Assembly: GCF_000213175.1 (NCBI RefSeq)
Contig: NW_009799104.1
Coordinates: 960,205-1,024,204, forward strand
DNA: 64,000 bases
Direction of reading: 5' to 3'
Source of the DNA: Neurospora tetrasperma FGSC 2508
Taxonomy: Eukaryota; Ascomycota; Sordariomycetes; Sordariales; Sordariaceae
In this document: positions 24,622 to 35,943 of the stretch, one piece after another
Position numbering within the stretch: the stretch's first letter is position 1
How the letters are laid out: every line of letters begins with the position of its first letter
Translations under genes and position numbers: made by a program
The notes under the pieces: model-generated
The model's database searches: none
What the model saw: the letters and a program-made list of their open reading frames with translations, nothing else
Told to the model about the DNA's origin: nothing

Positions 24622-27600
24622 ATGGAGGTTGGAGGGAGAAGGTCGGGAGATGGGCAATGAAAGGTGGTTGTTGCTTGGTGAATTGAACGAGCGAGCGAGC
24701 GTTGTCGCGGTTCCTTTTGGGGGGGGAGATGCTTTAGGTTATTGGTGTGAGAAGGCTAGATGGTGACATGTTGAGACTGGCAGCTCACAGTATCATCAGG
24801 ATAGAAGATGGAGTAGTAATGAAAGATGTTGATCAGCACCATCACTGCACGAAAATGAGATTGAATCTTGAAAGCGACTCGAGTGAGCATGGCAAACGGC
24901 ACACTCATCGTGATAACTGACATCTTCCACTTTACAAAGGCCATCCATTGTTCATAAGAGCTTCGCCATCAAAAATTTCCTACATGGACGACAGGAGTCC
25001 TGCTCCATCCAGACCAGACACATCTATAACATGAAAGAACCTACCGTTTTTTCATTGACACTTTGATGGCATACTCATCGTTAACATGAGCGCATCTGGT
25101 GTGACTGGAGGTATTCATCACTTTGATGACAAACGAAAACCGTGAAAGAGCAAACGTTATGCCGGCATTCACACGCCCGTGCCAGTGTGCTGTGCCCCAT
25201 CCTATGTAGAATATGCCCTAATCGAATTGCGGCACGCCCGTCATTATCTCCGTCTCCTCCGTTGTTACTTCGTGAATAACGTCACCAACCCAGTCGACTT
25301 GACGCAAGGGATCGTAAGATCGGGACTTCGGTGGCCCATAATTACCAATCCAGCCGTGTCTGTGGGGTTTTTTGAAATCTGAGACGAAGCTCCTTATGAG
25401 GGAGTCAAGTAAAACGTGATCGCCTGTGGGTTTGGAAACATATGAAGAGGTGAGAGAGGCGGAGATCTGGCTGCTGTGATGTGACTTCTTGGGGGTTAAG
25501 CGAGGAGGCAAACGGGCACATGCTGATAGTTGACAAGCCGAGAGGCGAAGGGAGTATACATGGTACGTAAATGATACAAGTAGTGTATGCTGAGCAGGGT
25601 ACGAGGTGCGTGATGCGGAAGATGCCGTCGAGGATATTGCTAGCGGAAGGGATTCGGAAGAATGGTGGAACTAAGTAGTTGGCGATGGTAGTGTACACCA
25701 CTGTAAGCGTTCATAGCTGGAATCCCGTTGGCGCACTACATTCTTCGAATGCGTTGGTATTCCACAATAGTGTGGAATCGGGTGTAGTTTGATCATCCGC
25801 GACAGTCGTCAGATCCTGATTCGCAGTCTGGACTACGATACACTAGTAGCGAGCTGACGGCATGAGTTGCTGTCTGCAGGGGTGTTCCCACGTTGGCACC
25901 AATGTGCACTTGTGCGCTCAGGGTCCTACCCATGCGTGTTGAACGGTTACTCGTCAGGTCGATAGAACCGAGCGTTCAACTAGTGGCGGGACTTGACGAG
26001 TAATCGGCTCCCGAGGGACCTTTCCTCTCATTGTCGCGTTCCCTGCTACTTGTATGTCCTTGAAAACAGGGACATCGGGGCTGTGGATGTCCAACCTGAC
26101 GGACCCAGGCTGTGCCAGGAACAGACACAAGTGGGAATAACAGGAAATGCCCGTCGGACCCTCGTCAGAGTGCATACGCGGTAGTGGTACCCCTACGCAG
26201 TCCGCACCGGGCCCTCCCCCGGGGCTTTCGCTACTTAGTAACAGCTGACCCTGGACTGACTCCGTGTAACACCGGCCCGTTGCGCCCCTTGAACTTCGCG
26301 GGACAAGGATGACGTCATGTCACAAGCCCAGGGCAAAACGTCGCTATTTACTGTGTAGTAGTCTAAGCGTAGAGAGATTGATGACCTCATAAAAGCGCCT
26401 GCTAAAAATGTCCTGCAGTCTCGTGGTAGTGTACACTACGTGCACCTTTGCCGGAGAAAGAAAAGTTACCCGAGTGTCATACACCACTTCCAGCCTACAG
26501 AAAACTAGGATTTCTTGCCGTTATGAGTGCTAGTCTTCTGTAGAGAGACTTGTCTTTTTGCCACTGATCTACACTGGTAACGCCTAATGGAGATTTAGGG
26601 TAGAGTTTTTGCTTTGTGTTTCGGATTTTAGTGGTACACAGTGGTCCCTTTGAAGCGACAGTTATAGCGCAGACAGGGAGCCTATTAGTGAATGAAATGG
26701 AAGAAATTTAATTCTGCTCGAGGTCTTGTGAGAGATGATCAATTTGGGGCGGAAAAAAAACAACAGGTACCTATGGTTGGGGTGGGGTTTTGTGTACGCT
26801 ACAGCCGTTCGCCGGCGAGCTGCCTCGATTACCTAGGTACGTAGGGTACCTTTCATCCGCAGTGCCCTGGACAATGGATGGTTCCCCCGGCCCTTTCAGG
26901 AACGGAAAATCACTAGTCTAGTGTACTAGTGAATGTAGAAATATTGGAACCTCAAAGAGTCCAAGCAGAAGCCGGGTCCTGACTTGAGCACATGTGCTAT
27001 CGAGGAAGGAGTCGCTTGCCCGAGTGTGGCTGAACAGCTTCAATCAATTACTACGCGCCAGCGGACTGTGGCGGTGACAACGCCGAGTGGCAAATCGAAC
27101 ATGTGCCTGTACATCATTGCCGTTAACATCAATCAGCAACTCGTTTGCCCTATGAACCAGTCAATTGGACAAGAATCTGGAACTCTCGATCGTCGATAAG
27201 CCCCAGAAACTCGGTTCGTTCCATACCGGACTCCAATAAGTACACTAGGTAGGTAGTGTAGTCTACTTACCTAGGTAGGAAACTAACTAACTTACAGGTG
27301 ACGGGGGTGGCGGTTACCCAAGTCGGGTCAACATCGGCCCCGGTCGTCCGATGGATGGATGGCCTTTTGCCGCGCGTCTTGGCAACATCGCTGCCACAAA
27401 AAAATGAAGCGTACGATGGCGGGTTGGACAGCAGATTCACTCTCCCGAATGGAACCCAAAGTGTGGTTTCAGTTATGCTGGCAAGGCTGGATAGGTAGGT
27501 ACACTAGGAGTGATATTCACAGACAACAACAACATCAGAGACCGGGTATACAATACAGCAGTAGCAGAGGTGAGTCGAGGTGGACAATTGGCAGCTCAAC

Positions 27601-29285
27601 CTGAACTCAACTACACTAGGTCGATTCTTTTCTTCTTTGGCTCTCAGCTACCAACTCAGACGGGCGGGCTTGGCCGTCCATCATCTCTCTGAGACTGTCT
27701 CATCTGTCTAGGTACCCAAACTAAAACCTTTCCTCCTTTTCAGGGTCGTACACCTACCTATGGTTTGGGCTCAGCTGTGTGTTGTACCGAAACACGACCG
27801 TGTACACTACTACTCTACACAAGGTTCTGGTGGTGCGCTTTCATTGTCGCATTGCACGCTACACCTCACTACACTTTCATCCATTGACCGGCACCATTGT
27901 CTGTACATTTTATTCGCTGTTTGCCTCTCCTTGGTCGCCACGTTGTCGCACCCTACCTACCCTACCCTACCCAAGGTCGGTACCTACCTCTAGCGCTGTA
28001 CGCGCACGCTGGCCAGGACTCTTGCTCCCTGGAATGGCGGGCTGTGACCACCAAGACAGCCGCAACAGAAATCCCATGTTGATCAAGCAGCCAGACAGAT
28101 GGGCTTTTCCTAGATCTGCATGCCTCCATCCGTCCTCCACACAATTGATCGCCCCCCCCTCCAGCTCCGGTTTAGACTGCCTTGCTAGACCGGCATACTC
28201 CCATCACTCACCCACTCCGTCCAACTTTCCCGGAACACACCTCGCCGGCCTGTCCCACGTTCGCCCTTGACCACCATTCAGCCCCGTGAGACAAAGTGGA
28301 AATTGTGGATGCGACGCCCCAGGAACATCCTCCTCGAGGACCCTCGACTTCTCCTCCTCCGGCTGCATTCTGTTCCGTATCGCCCGTCTAGACTCTTGCC
28401 GCCGCTCTCTTTCCACTTCTAACTTGACCCTATTGCGACCACAGTAGCTACAGCTACCTCGTCTGCTCATCCTAGTCTGCTTTTTTCGCCGCTACGGTGC
28501 CGCTACGGCACTTACATCCATCTCTCTCTACACTACACTACCCTCTCTCTCGTCTAGTGTACACTATCTTTTCTTGCGCCCCTCCCCTCCATCTCAAATT
28601 CCCTTGTGATTCACCACCTGGCTGGCACTCCTTGGCCGTTATAGCTCACAGTCGGAGTTTTGATCCTGACCCTCTCCGGAGTGACCCTGGCCCTGAGTCG
28701 AACTCTCTACTTTTTTTAACCTACACTATCGAGCTACCTACCTCTTACGCACCGCGGATCCGTGCTCATTCCCAGGCCCTGAGGTGTGTTCTGTCTTTCC
28801 TCTGTCTCAGGTGGTGGTGTTCCCCAGTGCCTCGCAGGACATACCATTCTGCATCGACTTGTACCAAGCATTCATTCTCTTAGACCTTGCGAGTCCGTTT
28901 GGGCGCTAATATATGCGCTTTGCGCCCAAAGTGAAGAGATCGCCCCCATCACGACTCTCCTTCCAGATCGATACGAGGGACATTTAAGGGAACAGCCAGA
29001 AAGTTTCACAGAAGAAAAAAAAAAAAAACAAGAGTTTCAGCCTTCAACTCCGGTCTGGATATCACACAGCTTCCTAAACAACACATTTACACGACCAGCG
29101 CAAAACGACGTCACACGCGGATGCCATATTGACAGCCTGACTGCGAGAGGTCACAAGCTTGGAGGGACCCAACATCACAAAGAGACCCCCGGGTCTCGGG
29201 GACACGGAGTTGGCTTCGGCAGGCACAGGCACCGGCACAAGCACAGGCATAGGTACAGGCGCAGGTACAGGACACGGCGACCGGC
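24622..29285. other. Intergenic, upstream of the phytochrome gene
   Basis: I see no supported gene in this 4.7 kb. It contains many TACCTACC/CTAGGTA words and palindromic TAGTGTACACTA sites (26427 and 28555). From about 28.5 kb it becomes CT-rich, as expected for a promoter and long 5' leader of the phytochrome gene. Confidence 0.5.
29215..29280 (+). repeat. Degenerate GGCACA/GGTACA hexanucleotide repeat before the phytochrome start
   Basis: About ten imperfect 6-bp units (GGCACA, GGCACC, GGTACA, GGCGCA) end a few bases before the ATG at 29286. In the ATG frame a TAG at 29250-29252 interrupts the repeat, which supports 29286 as the start. Confidence 0.7.
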
Positions 29286-32200
29286 ATGGACCACACTCAA
29301 GACACAACCCCGACTGCCGAGGGTCATGGTCAACTAGGAAACAGCTACCAGATCCCCGACCAACAGGCCGCAAACAACATCAAAGTCCAGGACTACATCG
29401 ACAACACTGCCTTGGCAACGGACCTCCATGCCAATGATGCCTCCAACAGCTCAGCGACTGCCGATGGCGGCTCCTCGGCGATTACTTCTCCGACCAACCT
29501 GTCATCATGGAGCGCATCCTCAGATCGACAACTAGGCCACGGAAGCGTACAAGACCCCGAAGACCGCGTCTTTCCTATTCGTTCCGTCATTAGCGTCGAC
29601 CTAGCCGCCACACCACCAGTCAACGATGACATTCGCGCGCGTCGTAGAATTTCTCTGTCCGAGGGTTATGGGACTTCAGTAGGCGGAAGGTCGACCGCCG
29701 CGGCAGGCGCCGGGAATACCGCGACTCCCACTCGTCCGCATGCGTCGACCGTTCCGACTGCCAAATCAGGCGCCATCGACGTCGAAAGTAGGCCCACAGT
29801 CAGTCAGAGTCAGTCATCTGTCTCACAAGCTGATGGCAGCTCCGTTTTCAGTTCATCGTCCGCGGGCACTATGCGACACAAGCGCCGCATGAATGCCATG
29901 ACAGGTTCCCTGTCCAGTGTCCAGGCCGATGCCGATAGATATGGAAAAGGACGACCTATAGAAATTGTCTTGGGCGATTCGTCCGAGGAAGAATCCGATG
30001 GCGGCGTAGACGGCAGCGGAGACGGCGGTGACCTGGGTACGATTGGGGCATCTTCGTCTTCTGGCAGGGAGTCTCCTGACGCTCTTCCTGAAACTCATTT
30101 TGCGCCTCGCTTCAAGCATATCGTGACCAATGAGGGCCATGCTGTGATTACAGGTCGTGACGGGCAGCTACAACGGTGCGAAGATGAACCAATTCGTTAG
30201 TTCCCTCTCTCTATATTCTCAACGCTCATCACCAATGCTAATCATGGGACAGATACGCCGGGCGCTGTACAGGGCTTCGGATTAATGGTTGTTATCCAGG
30301 AAGAACGAGACGGCCGCTTCATTGTGCGATTCGTGAGCGAAAACTCCAAGAGAATCATTGGCTACACCCCGCAAGAGCTCTTCCGAATGAACAACTTTCT
30401 CGACATCTTCACTGATGAACAGTCTGAGAATCTACTGGACCATATCGATTTCATTAGGGATGAGGACTCGGATCCGGCCATCAACGGCCCCGAGGTTTTT
30501 AGTCTCTCCATCCGACTCCCCAAAGCCAAAACTTCCGTCAGGCTATGGTGCGCAATCCATGTACACCCGTCATGCCCGGAACTGACTATCTGCGAGTTTG
30601 AACTCGACGACGACCACGATTACCCTTTGCGACCTCCTGAGGAGGACTATCCAGACATTCCCGAAGATACTTTACAATCGAATCCTACAACCGAAGAGCT
30701 CACTGAAAGCACAGCGATTTCGAGCAAGCCATTACGAGTCTTACGCAGTGCGCGTAGGCGAAGAGGCGAGGCAGGGGCAATGCAAGTGTTTGATATTATG
30801 AGCCAAGTACAGGAACAGCTGGCAAACGCTCCCAATCTGGAAAAGTTTCTCAAGATCTTGGTCGGCATTGTTAAGGAGTTGACGGGCTTCCACCGGGTCA
30901 TGATTTACCAGTTTGATTCCTCGTTCAACGGCAAGGTCGTCACTGAGCTTGTCGATCCGATGCAAACAAGGGATTTGTACAAGGGACTGCACTTCCCGGC
31001 CACGGACATACCCAGCCAGGCGCGCGAGCTTTACAAGCTCAACAAGGTACGATTACTGTACGATCGAGATGTCGAGAGCGCACGAATCGTTTGCCGAACG
31101 CCCGAAGATTTGGAGACCCCGTTGGACATGACGCACTCTTACCTTCGTGCAATGTCGCCAATCCACTTGAAGTATCTTGCTAACATGGCAGTGCGCTCTT
31201 CCATGTCCATCTCGATCAACGCCTTTGGCGACCTTTGGGGTCTGGTTTCGTGCCATTCCTACGGGCCCAAGGGGATGAGAGTCTCGTTTCCTATACGAAA
31301 AATGTGCCGGCTTATTGGCGACACCGCCTCAAGAAACATAGAGCGTTTATCGTATGCTTCTCGTCTTCAAGCCCGCAAGCTTATCAACACAGTACCCACC
31401 GACAAGAACCCGTCAGGCTATATAATCGCCTCTTCGGACGACTTGCTCAAGCTATTCAATGCCGATTTCGGAATGCTTTCGATACGTGAAGAGACCAAAA
31501 TTTTGGGAAAGATCGAGCAGTCACAGGAAGCACTGGCTATGCTAGAGTATCTGCGGCTGCGCAAGTTTTCTTCCGTGGTCACCTCGCAAGACATCAAGAT
31601 CGACTTTCCCGATCTTCGTTACCCACCAGGATTTCAAGTCATCGCCGGCCTTCTCTATGTGCCCTTGAGCGTCGGTGGGAACGACTTTATCGTCCTGTTT
31701 CGCAAGGGCCAGGTGAGGGAAGTGAAGTGGGCGGGTAACCCACACGAAAAAACAATCCAAGCTGGTTCTGCCGCATACCTGGAGCCCAGAAAGAGTTTCA
31801 AGGTCTGGTACGAGACGGTTATTGGCAAATCTCGCGAATGGTCAGAGGAGGAAGTCGAAACCGCGGCAGTGCTTTGCTTGGTCTATGGAAAGTTTATCGA
31901 GGTTTGGAGGCAAAAGGAGGCAGCCCTGCGGAGCAGCCGTCTTACTCGTTTACTACTCGCAAACTCAGCACACGAAGTGCGCACGCCACTCAACGCCATA
32001 ATCAACTACTTGGAGATTGCACTAGAAGGTTCCCTCGATCAGGAGACCAGGGACAATCTTGCAAGGTCGCATTCAGCCTCAAAGTCCTTGATCTACGTTA
32101 TCAACGATTTGCTCGATCTGACCAAGACAGAAGAAGGGAAGGATCTAATCAAGGACGAGGTTTTCGATCTGCTTGCGTGTATACGTGAAGCTACGGAGCC

Positions 32201-34052
32201 TTTCCGGCATGATGCAAAGCGGAAGGGCATCACGTACGAGGTCATTGAGCACCCCGGGCTCCCTCGTTTCGTACATGGAGACCAAAGACGAGTCCGACAG
32301 GCGGTCGCCAACGTCACAGCAAACGCCGTCAAACATACGTCTGAAGGGTCTGTCAGGATTGAGCTATACGTGGCCGAAGTACAGGACAACCGAGCTCGCA
32401 TCGATATTGTGGTCCAGGACTCCGGCCAGGGCATGAGCAACGCGCAGCTGGATGCGCTTTTCAGAGAGCTTGAACAAGTTGACACGGACATTGGATCCGA
32501 ATCATCTGACGACGACAATTCGCAAAGCGGTAAAGCGCTTGGCCTGGGTCTTGCAGTTGTCGCAAGAATTCTGCGAAACATGGATGGGCAGCTCCGGCTG
32601 AAGTCCGAGGTTGGGAAGGGATCCAGATTTGTGATCCAATTGCCCTTCGACCTTCCCGAGGAGGAAACAAGCCGAGATACTGTGGGGGCTAGCAGTGGCA
32701 ACACCGCGCAGCTATCCCTCGGATCTGGTACCGCCTCGGCCTCCGCTGCCTCTGTGACCCATATGCAGGACGGCGAAGTGATGCTGGTCGACCGCAACAA
32801 CGGCAGCTCATGGTCTGTCAACAACGCGACTGGCTCGCTGGCGTCCAAGAAGAGCTATGATGACAGTCTAAGCATCACAAGCAAAGGCAGCGGACGAAGC
32901 GCGCTCAGTGATGCGGACAGGCTCATTGACGCCATCCAAAACCCTCTCACACTAGGCGAGCCCGAGCCAGAAAGCGTCGCTCGGCAAAGGAGGGACTCAC
33001 GGGGTCCCTACTACAACCCATCTTCCAGTCTTCTCGGATCCTCCAAGGGGCGGTCGGTCAGTCCAGGGAGCCGAAAGCGACCAGATGTTCCTACGCGGTC
33101 GGTTTCGTCGCCGAACACTAAGAAGGATTTACCTTTCGAGAAACCAACGACGGAAGTTGCACCCGGACCTTCTGAGCCAGCACCAGCAGCCCAAGGGGTG
33201 CAGTATGTAACTGACAGTAGGGTTCCCATCAAGCCGGTGAAGCTGCCAGACGAAATGTTCGACAAGCCTGTGGTCCCACCGCAGAGCACGTCAAAGGTGC
33301 TCTTTGAAATTAAGGATGCCGTTGCGGATAAGGCGAAAGCAGCATCACCTGCTGTCAAGGAGCAACAGTCTGTGTCATCACAACCGCCCGCCCCACCGCC
33401 CGCGCCCGCCAAAGAAGCCTCAACAAACAACAAGCTGCAAGTTCTGGTTGCCGAAGATGACCCCATCAACGTCAAGGTGCTGCGCAAGAGACTCGAGAAG
33501 GCTGGGTACAAAGTTACCCATGCCTTGAACGGCGAGGATTGCGCAGCAGTGTATGAAGACAAGCCCGTGGTGTTTGACGTCGTCCTGATGGATATGCAGG
33601 TATGTTGCATTTTTTTTTTTTTTTTTTTTTTGCTTCCCATCTCCTTCCCTTTTTCCTTTTCTTACCACTAACATTTTTTTTCTCTTCAGATGCCAATCGT
33701 CGACGGTCTTACTAGTACCAAGATGATCCGCGCCTTTGAGAAATCCAACCGGGACGGCAGCGGCCAACAGCTCTCCGACATCGCCTCCGACCACGGCCGC
33801 GTCCCCATATTCGCTGTGAGCGCCTCCCTAGTCGAGCAAGAAAAGGACACGTACGTAGACGCCGGCTTCGACGGCTGGATCCTCAAGCCCATTGACTTTA
33901 AGCGCCTCGAGACCCTGCTGCAGGGCATCACGGATGATCAAGTCAGGAATGACGCGTTGTATGTGCAGGGCCAGTGGGAGAGAGGTGGCTGGTTCGAAAA
34001 GAAAGGGATGGGGAATATGGGGCAGGAACAGCAGGAAAATCACGAGCAATAA
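29286..34052 (+). CDS. phy: Fungal phytochrome (bilin-binding hybrid histidine kinase)
   Basis: Exons 29286-30195, 30253-33599 and 33690-34052 encode 1539 residues. Order: a Ser/Gly-rich N-terminal extension (1-290); a PAS region beginning at QRCEDEPIHTPGAVQGFG, whose Cys298 is the expected biliverdin attachment site; a GAF domain (about 487-670) with the chromophore-pocket motif PATDIP (Asp555); a PHY domain (about 677-853); a histidine kinase dimerisation domain with the H-box AHEVRTPLNAI (His877); an ATPase domain with N-box, DSGQGM and GLGLAVV boxes (about 963-1100); a long low-complexity linker; and a receiver domain with VLMDMQMP (Asp1417 phosphoacceptor) and the conserved Lys of ILKPID. 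It senses red and far-red light and should relay phosphate from His877 to Asp1417 and on to an Hpt protein. Introns are 57 and 90 nt; the second splits the receiver right after MDMQ and carries a 22-T tract. All residues expected for function are present. I cannot say whether this is the phy-1 or phy-2 type. Confidence 0.95.
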
Positions 34053-35283
34053 CACAAGTAGAGGCAGGCGCAGAAGGAGCAAAAGGAACAAAAGGAACAA
34101 AAGCAGCAGCAGCGCAAAACTGTGGTAAATGGTGGGCAACCTAAACCGGAGCCGAAGGAAAGTATCGATGCTCGATGTTGTAACACGCCAAGACTGTACA
34201 GGAGTAAAGGAACAAAGGGATCAAGGTGGTGTGGTGTGCGTCTGAGGAATGGATGGGGAGTCGGGAAAAAAAAAAAAGGAACCGAAGTATAAATATTCCT
34301 CATCATCGATGGGAGAGGAAGAGAAAGAGGTGGTTTACATTCTACATATGCCTACTATCATACATACCTGGAACCTTCACTCGGTGTTTGGAGTGATGGA
34401 AGATTGGAAGGGGGTAGGGTAGGAAGAAAGCAGACAGACAACTACCTAAGCAGGGCAGGCAAGAAGGCAAGAAGGCAGGCAGGCAGGCAGAAACGGAAGG
34501 AAGGAAGGAAGGAAGGAAGGAAGGAAGAAAGGCCCGTTCTTCGCCGGCGGCAGCAATGAATGATAGGGCTCTGTCGAGCAAAATGCTGAGCAAAAAGCCT
34601 CCAGAGCCTCCTCCTTGGTGTCACTGTTGGTGCTGTTTGATGAGAGAAACTGAATGAAATAAAATACCTGGATACTACAATACCGTGAACTTTTGTTAGT
34701 TTTCGAAACTTTTGTAGTAAGATGAGATCATGAGAGCTTGGGGTGGATGGATGCTGCAGCCGGGTTGTGGTGCTCACGGTAGGAAGGTTCGAGGGAGAAC
34801 GAGGGTGGTTGATTGATTCGAGGAAAGGAAAGACAAAGAATCAAAAACCAGAAAGACAACCAACTTAAATACCCCGCCAGTACACCCAAGACACCATTGC
34901 ACTGCGTGTTGACGTGGTTGACGGGTCGAACTTTCAATGTGAAGTTGGAATGGATGCTCCGTCTCATCTCTCATGTCGTATCTCGAGCCTTGGTCTACCT
35001 ACCTAGATCGCGAACGATTTATTACTGTGCCGTTGCAAATGCAATTACCTCACTGCATCGCATCGGTTCCCTTCATACATGGATACTTTGAATGAAACTC
35101 AAATGAACACGTTGTCCGACCTAATTGAGAAGTCGGCATGGTAGGTAGATGTTTCCTTTCTTTCTGATCTTGAAAGCCGCCGCAAAGGTGGAAGTCGTGC
35201 CGTGGTTGCAGTGACGGTACCCCCGAGAGATGGAATGCATCAGAATATAGGTGCTGCATTTGGAAGAAATAGTCAAGCTTTAC
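34053..35283. other. Phytochrome 3' region and intergenic
   Basis: No gene is supported. It contains purine-rich simple sequence, including GGCA units (about 34473-34490) and GGAA units (about 34496-34527). The first few hundred bases are probably the 3' untranslated region of the phytochrome gene. Confidence 0.5.
34473..34527 (+). repeat. GGCA and GGAA tetranucleotide microsatellites
   Basis: A short run of GGCA units is followed by about eight GGAA units. Confidence 0.85.
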
Positions 35284-35393
35284 GGGATTGTAGTATAGTG
35301 GTCAGTACTTCTCGTTGTGGTTCTTTGTTCACTCACTTTGAGTGACGAACACAACGATCCGAGAGGACCCAGGTTCGATTCCTGGCAATCCCA
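35284..35393 (+). tRNA. tRNA-His (anticodon GTG) with a 38-nt intron
   Basis: A full cloverleaf can be drawn. The acceptor stem is GGGATTG with CAATCCC, then discriminator A. The D-arm is GTAT/GTAC. The anticodon stem is TCTCG/CGAGA with loop TTGTGG-C, and the anticodon GTG lies at 35317-35319. The T-arm is CCAGG-TTCGATT-CCTGG. The intron (35321-35358) sits between positions 37 and 38, the canonical place for nuclear tRNA introns, and folds on itself (CACTCA/TGAGTG plus GTT/AAC). As usual for eukaryotic tRNA-His, the extra 5' G is not encoded. A run of eight T follows at once. Confidence 0.95.
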
Positions 35394-35394
35394 A

Positions 35395-35404
35395 CTTTTT
35401 TTTC
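35395..35404 (+). terminator. RNA polymerase III terminator of tRNA-His
   Basis: A run of eight T begins two bases after the discriminator base of the tRNA, the usual Pol III stop signal. Confidence 0.85.
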
Positions 35405-35943
35405 GGGGGGGAACCTTCCTTTTGCTGTCGAGGATCTGAAGGGGTTTTTGTTTGTTCATTCTTTTTTATTCATCGATTTATCTATCAACTTTGTGGTTTT
35501 CCGATGTACCTGTTTTGTTATTGTCTTTTGCTTCACAAATGCAGTGCAGTGTTTTGCTGTCTCGTTGCGTGTTGGTTGCGGCTTCCTCATCGGAATGGTC
35601 AATGGTGGGAATTGCGACTCAGTGATAATTGGTTGGTGTTTTGCCGAACCTGGAAGGCGCAGCTGGTGCGGGGGATGATGGCAGTGATGACTGCAGAGAA
35701 CGAAGCAGGCCGGGCTGAGCTGAGCTGTGTGGCTTCCGCTGATTCGAGAGCCTGGTGCTTTCCCGTACTTGCGAGGAAAAACAGGACGTCTTGCTGCTGC
35801 CAGAGAATCTTCTCCAGGGTTGCATTTCCCCCCTTCCCTCTTCTCCTCGTCGTCCTCCGTGAACTCAACCATATCACGAATGAAGCGAACTTTTCCTTTA
35901 CGACCATTGCTTCCCAAAGGACCTGCGAAAAACCACGACGATA
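35405..35943. other. Intergenic between tRNA-His and the HET gene
   Basis: An open frame of 200 codons covers most of it (plus, 35342-35944), but it has no recognisable motif and starts inside the tRNA. The region probably holds the promoter and 5' leader of the HET gene. Confidence 0.5.

Noticed and set aside
32093-33640. Long minus-strand open frames under the phytochrome gene
   Set aside because: They are antisense to the kinase and receiver domains, whose motifs are on the plus strand.
34090-34110. Short repeats after the phytochrome stop as a possible CRISPR-like array
   Set aside because: They are simple AAAGGAAC and GCA microsatellite units with no spacers.
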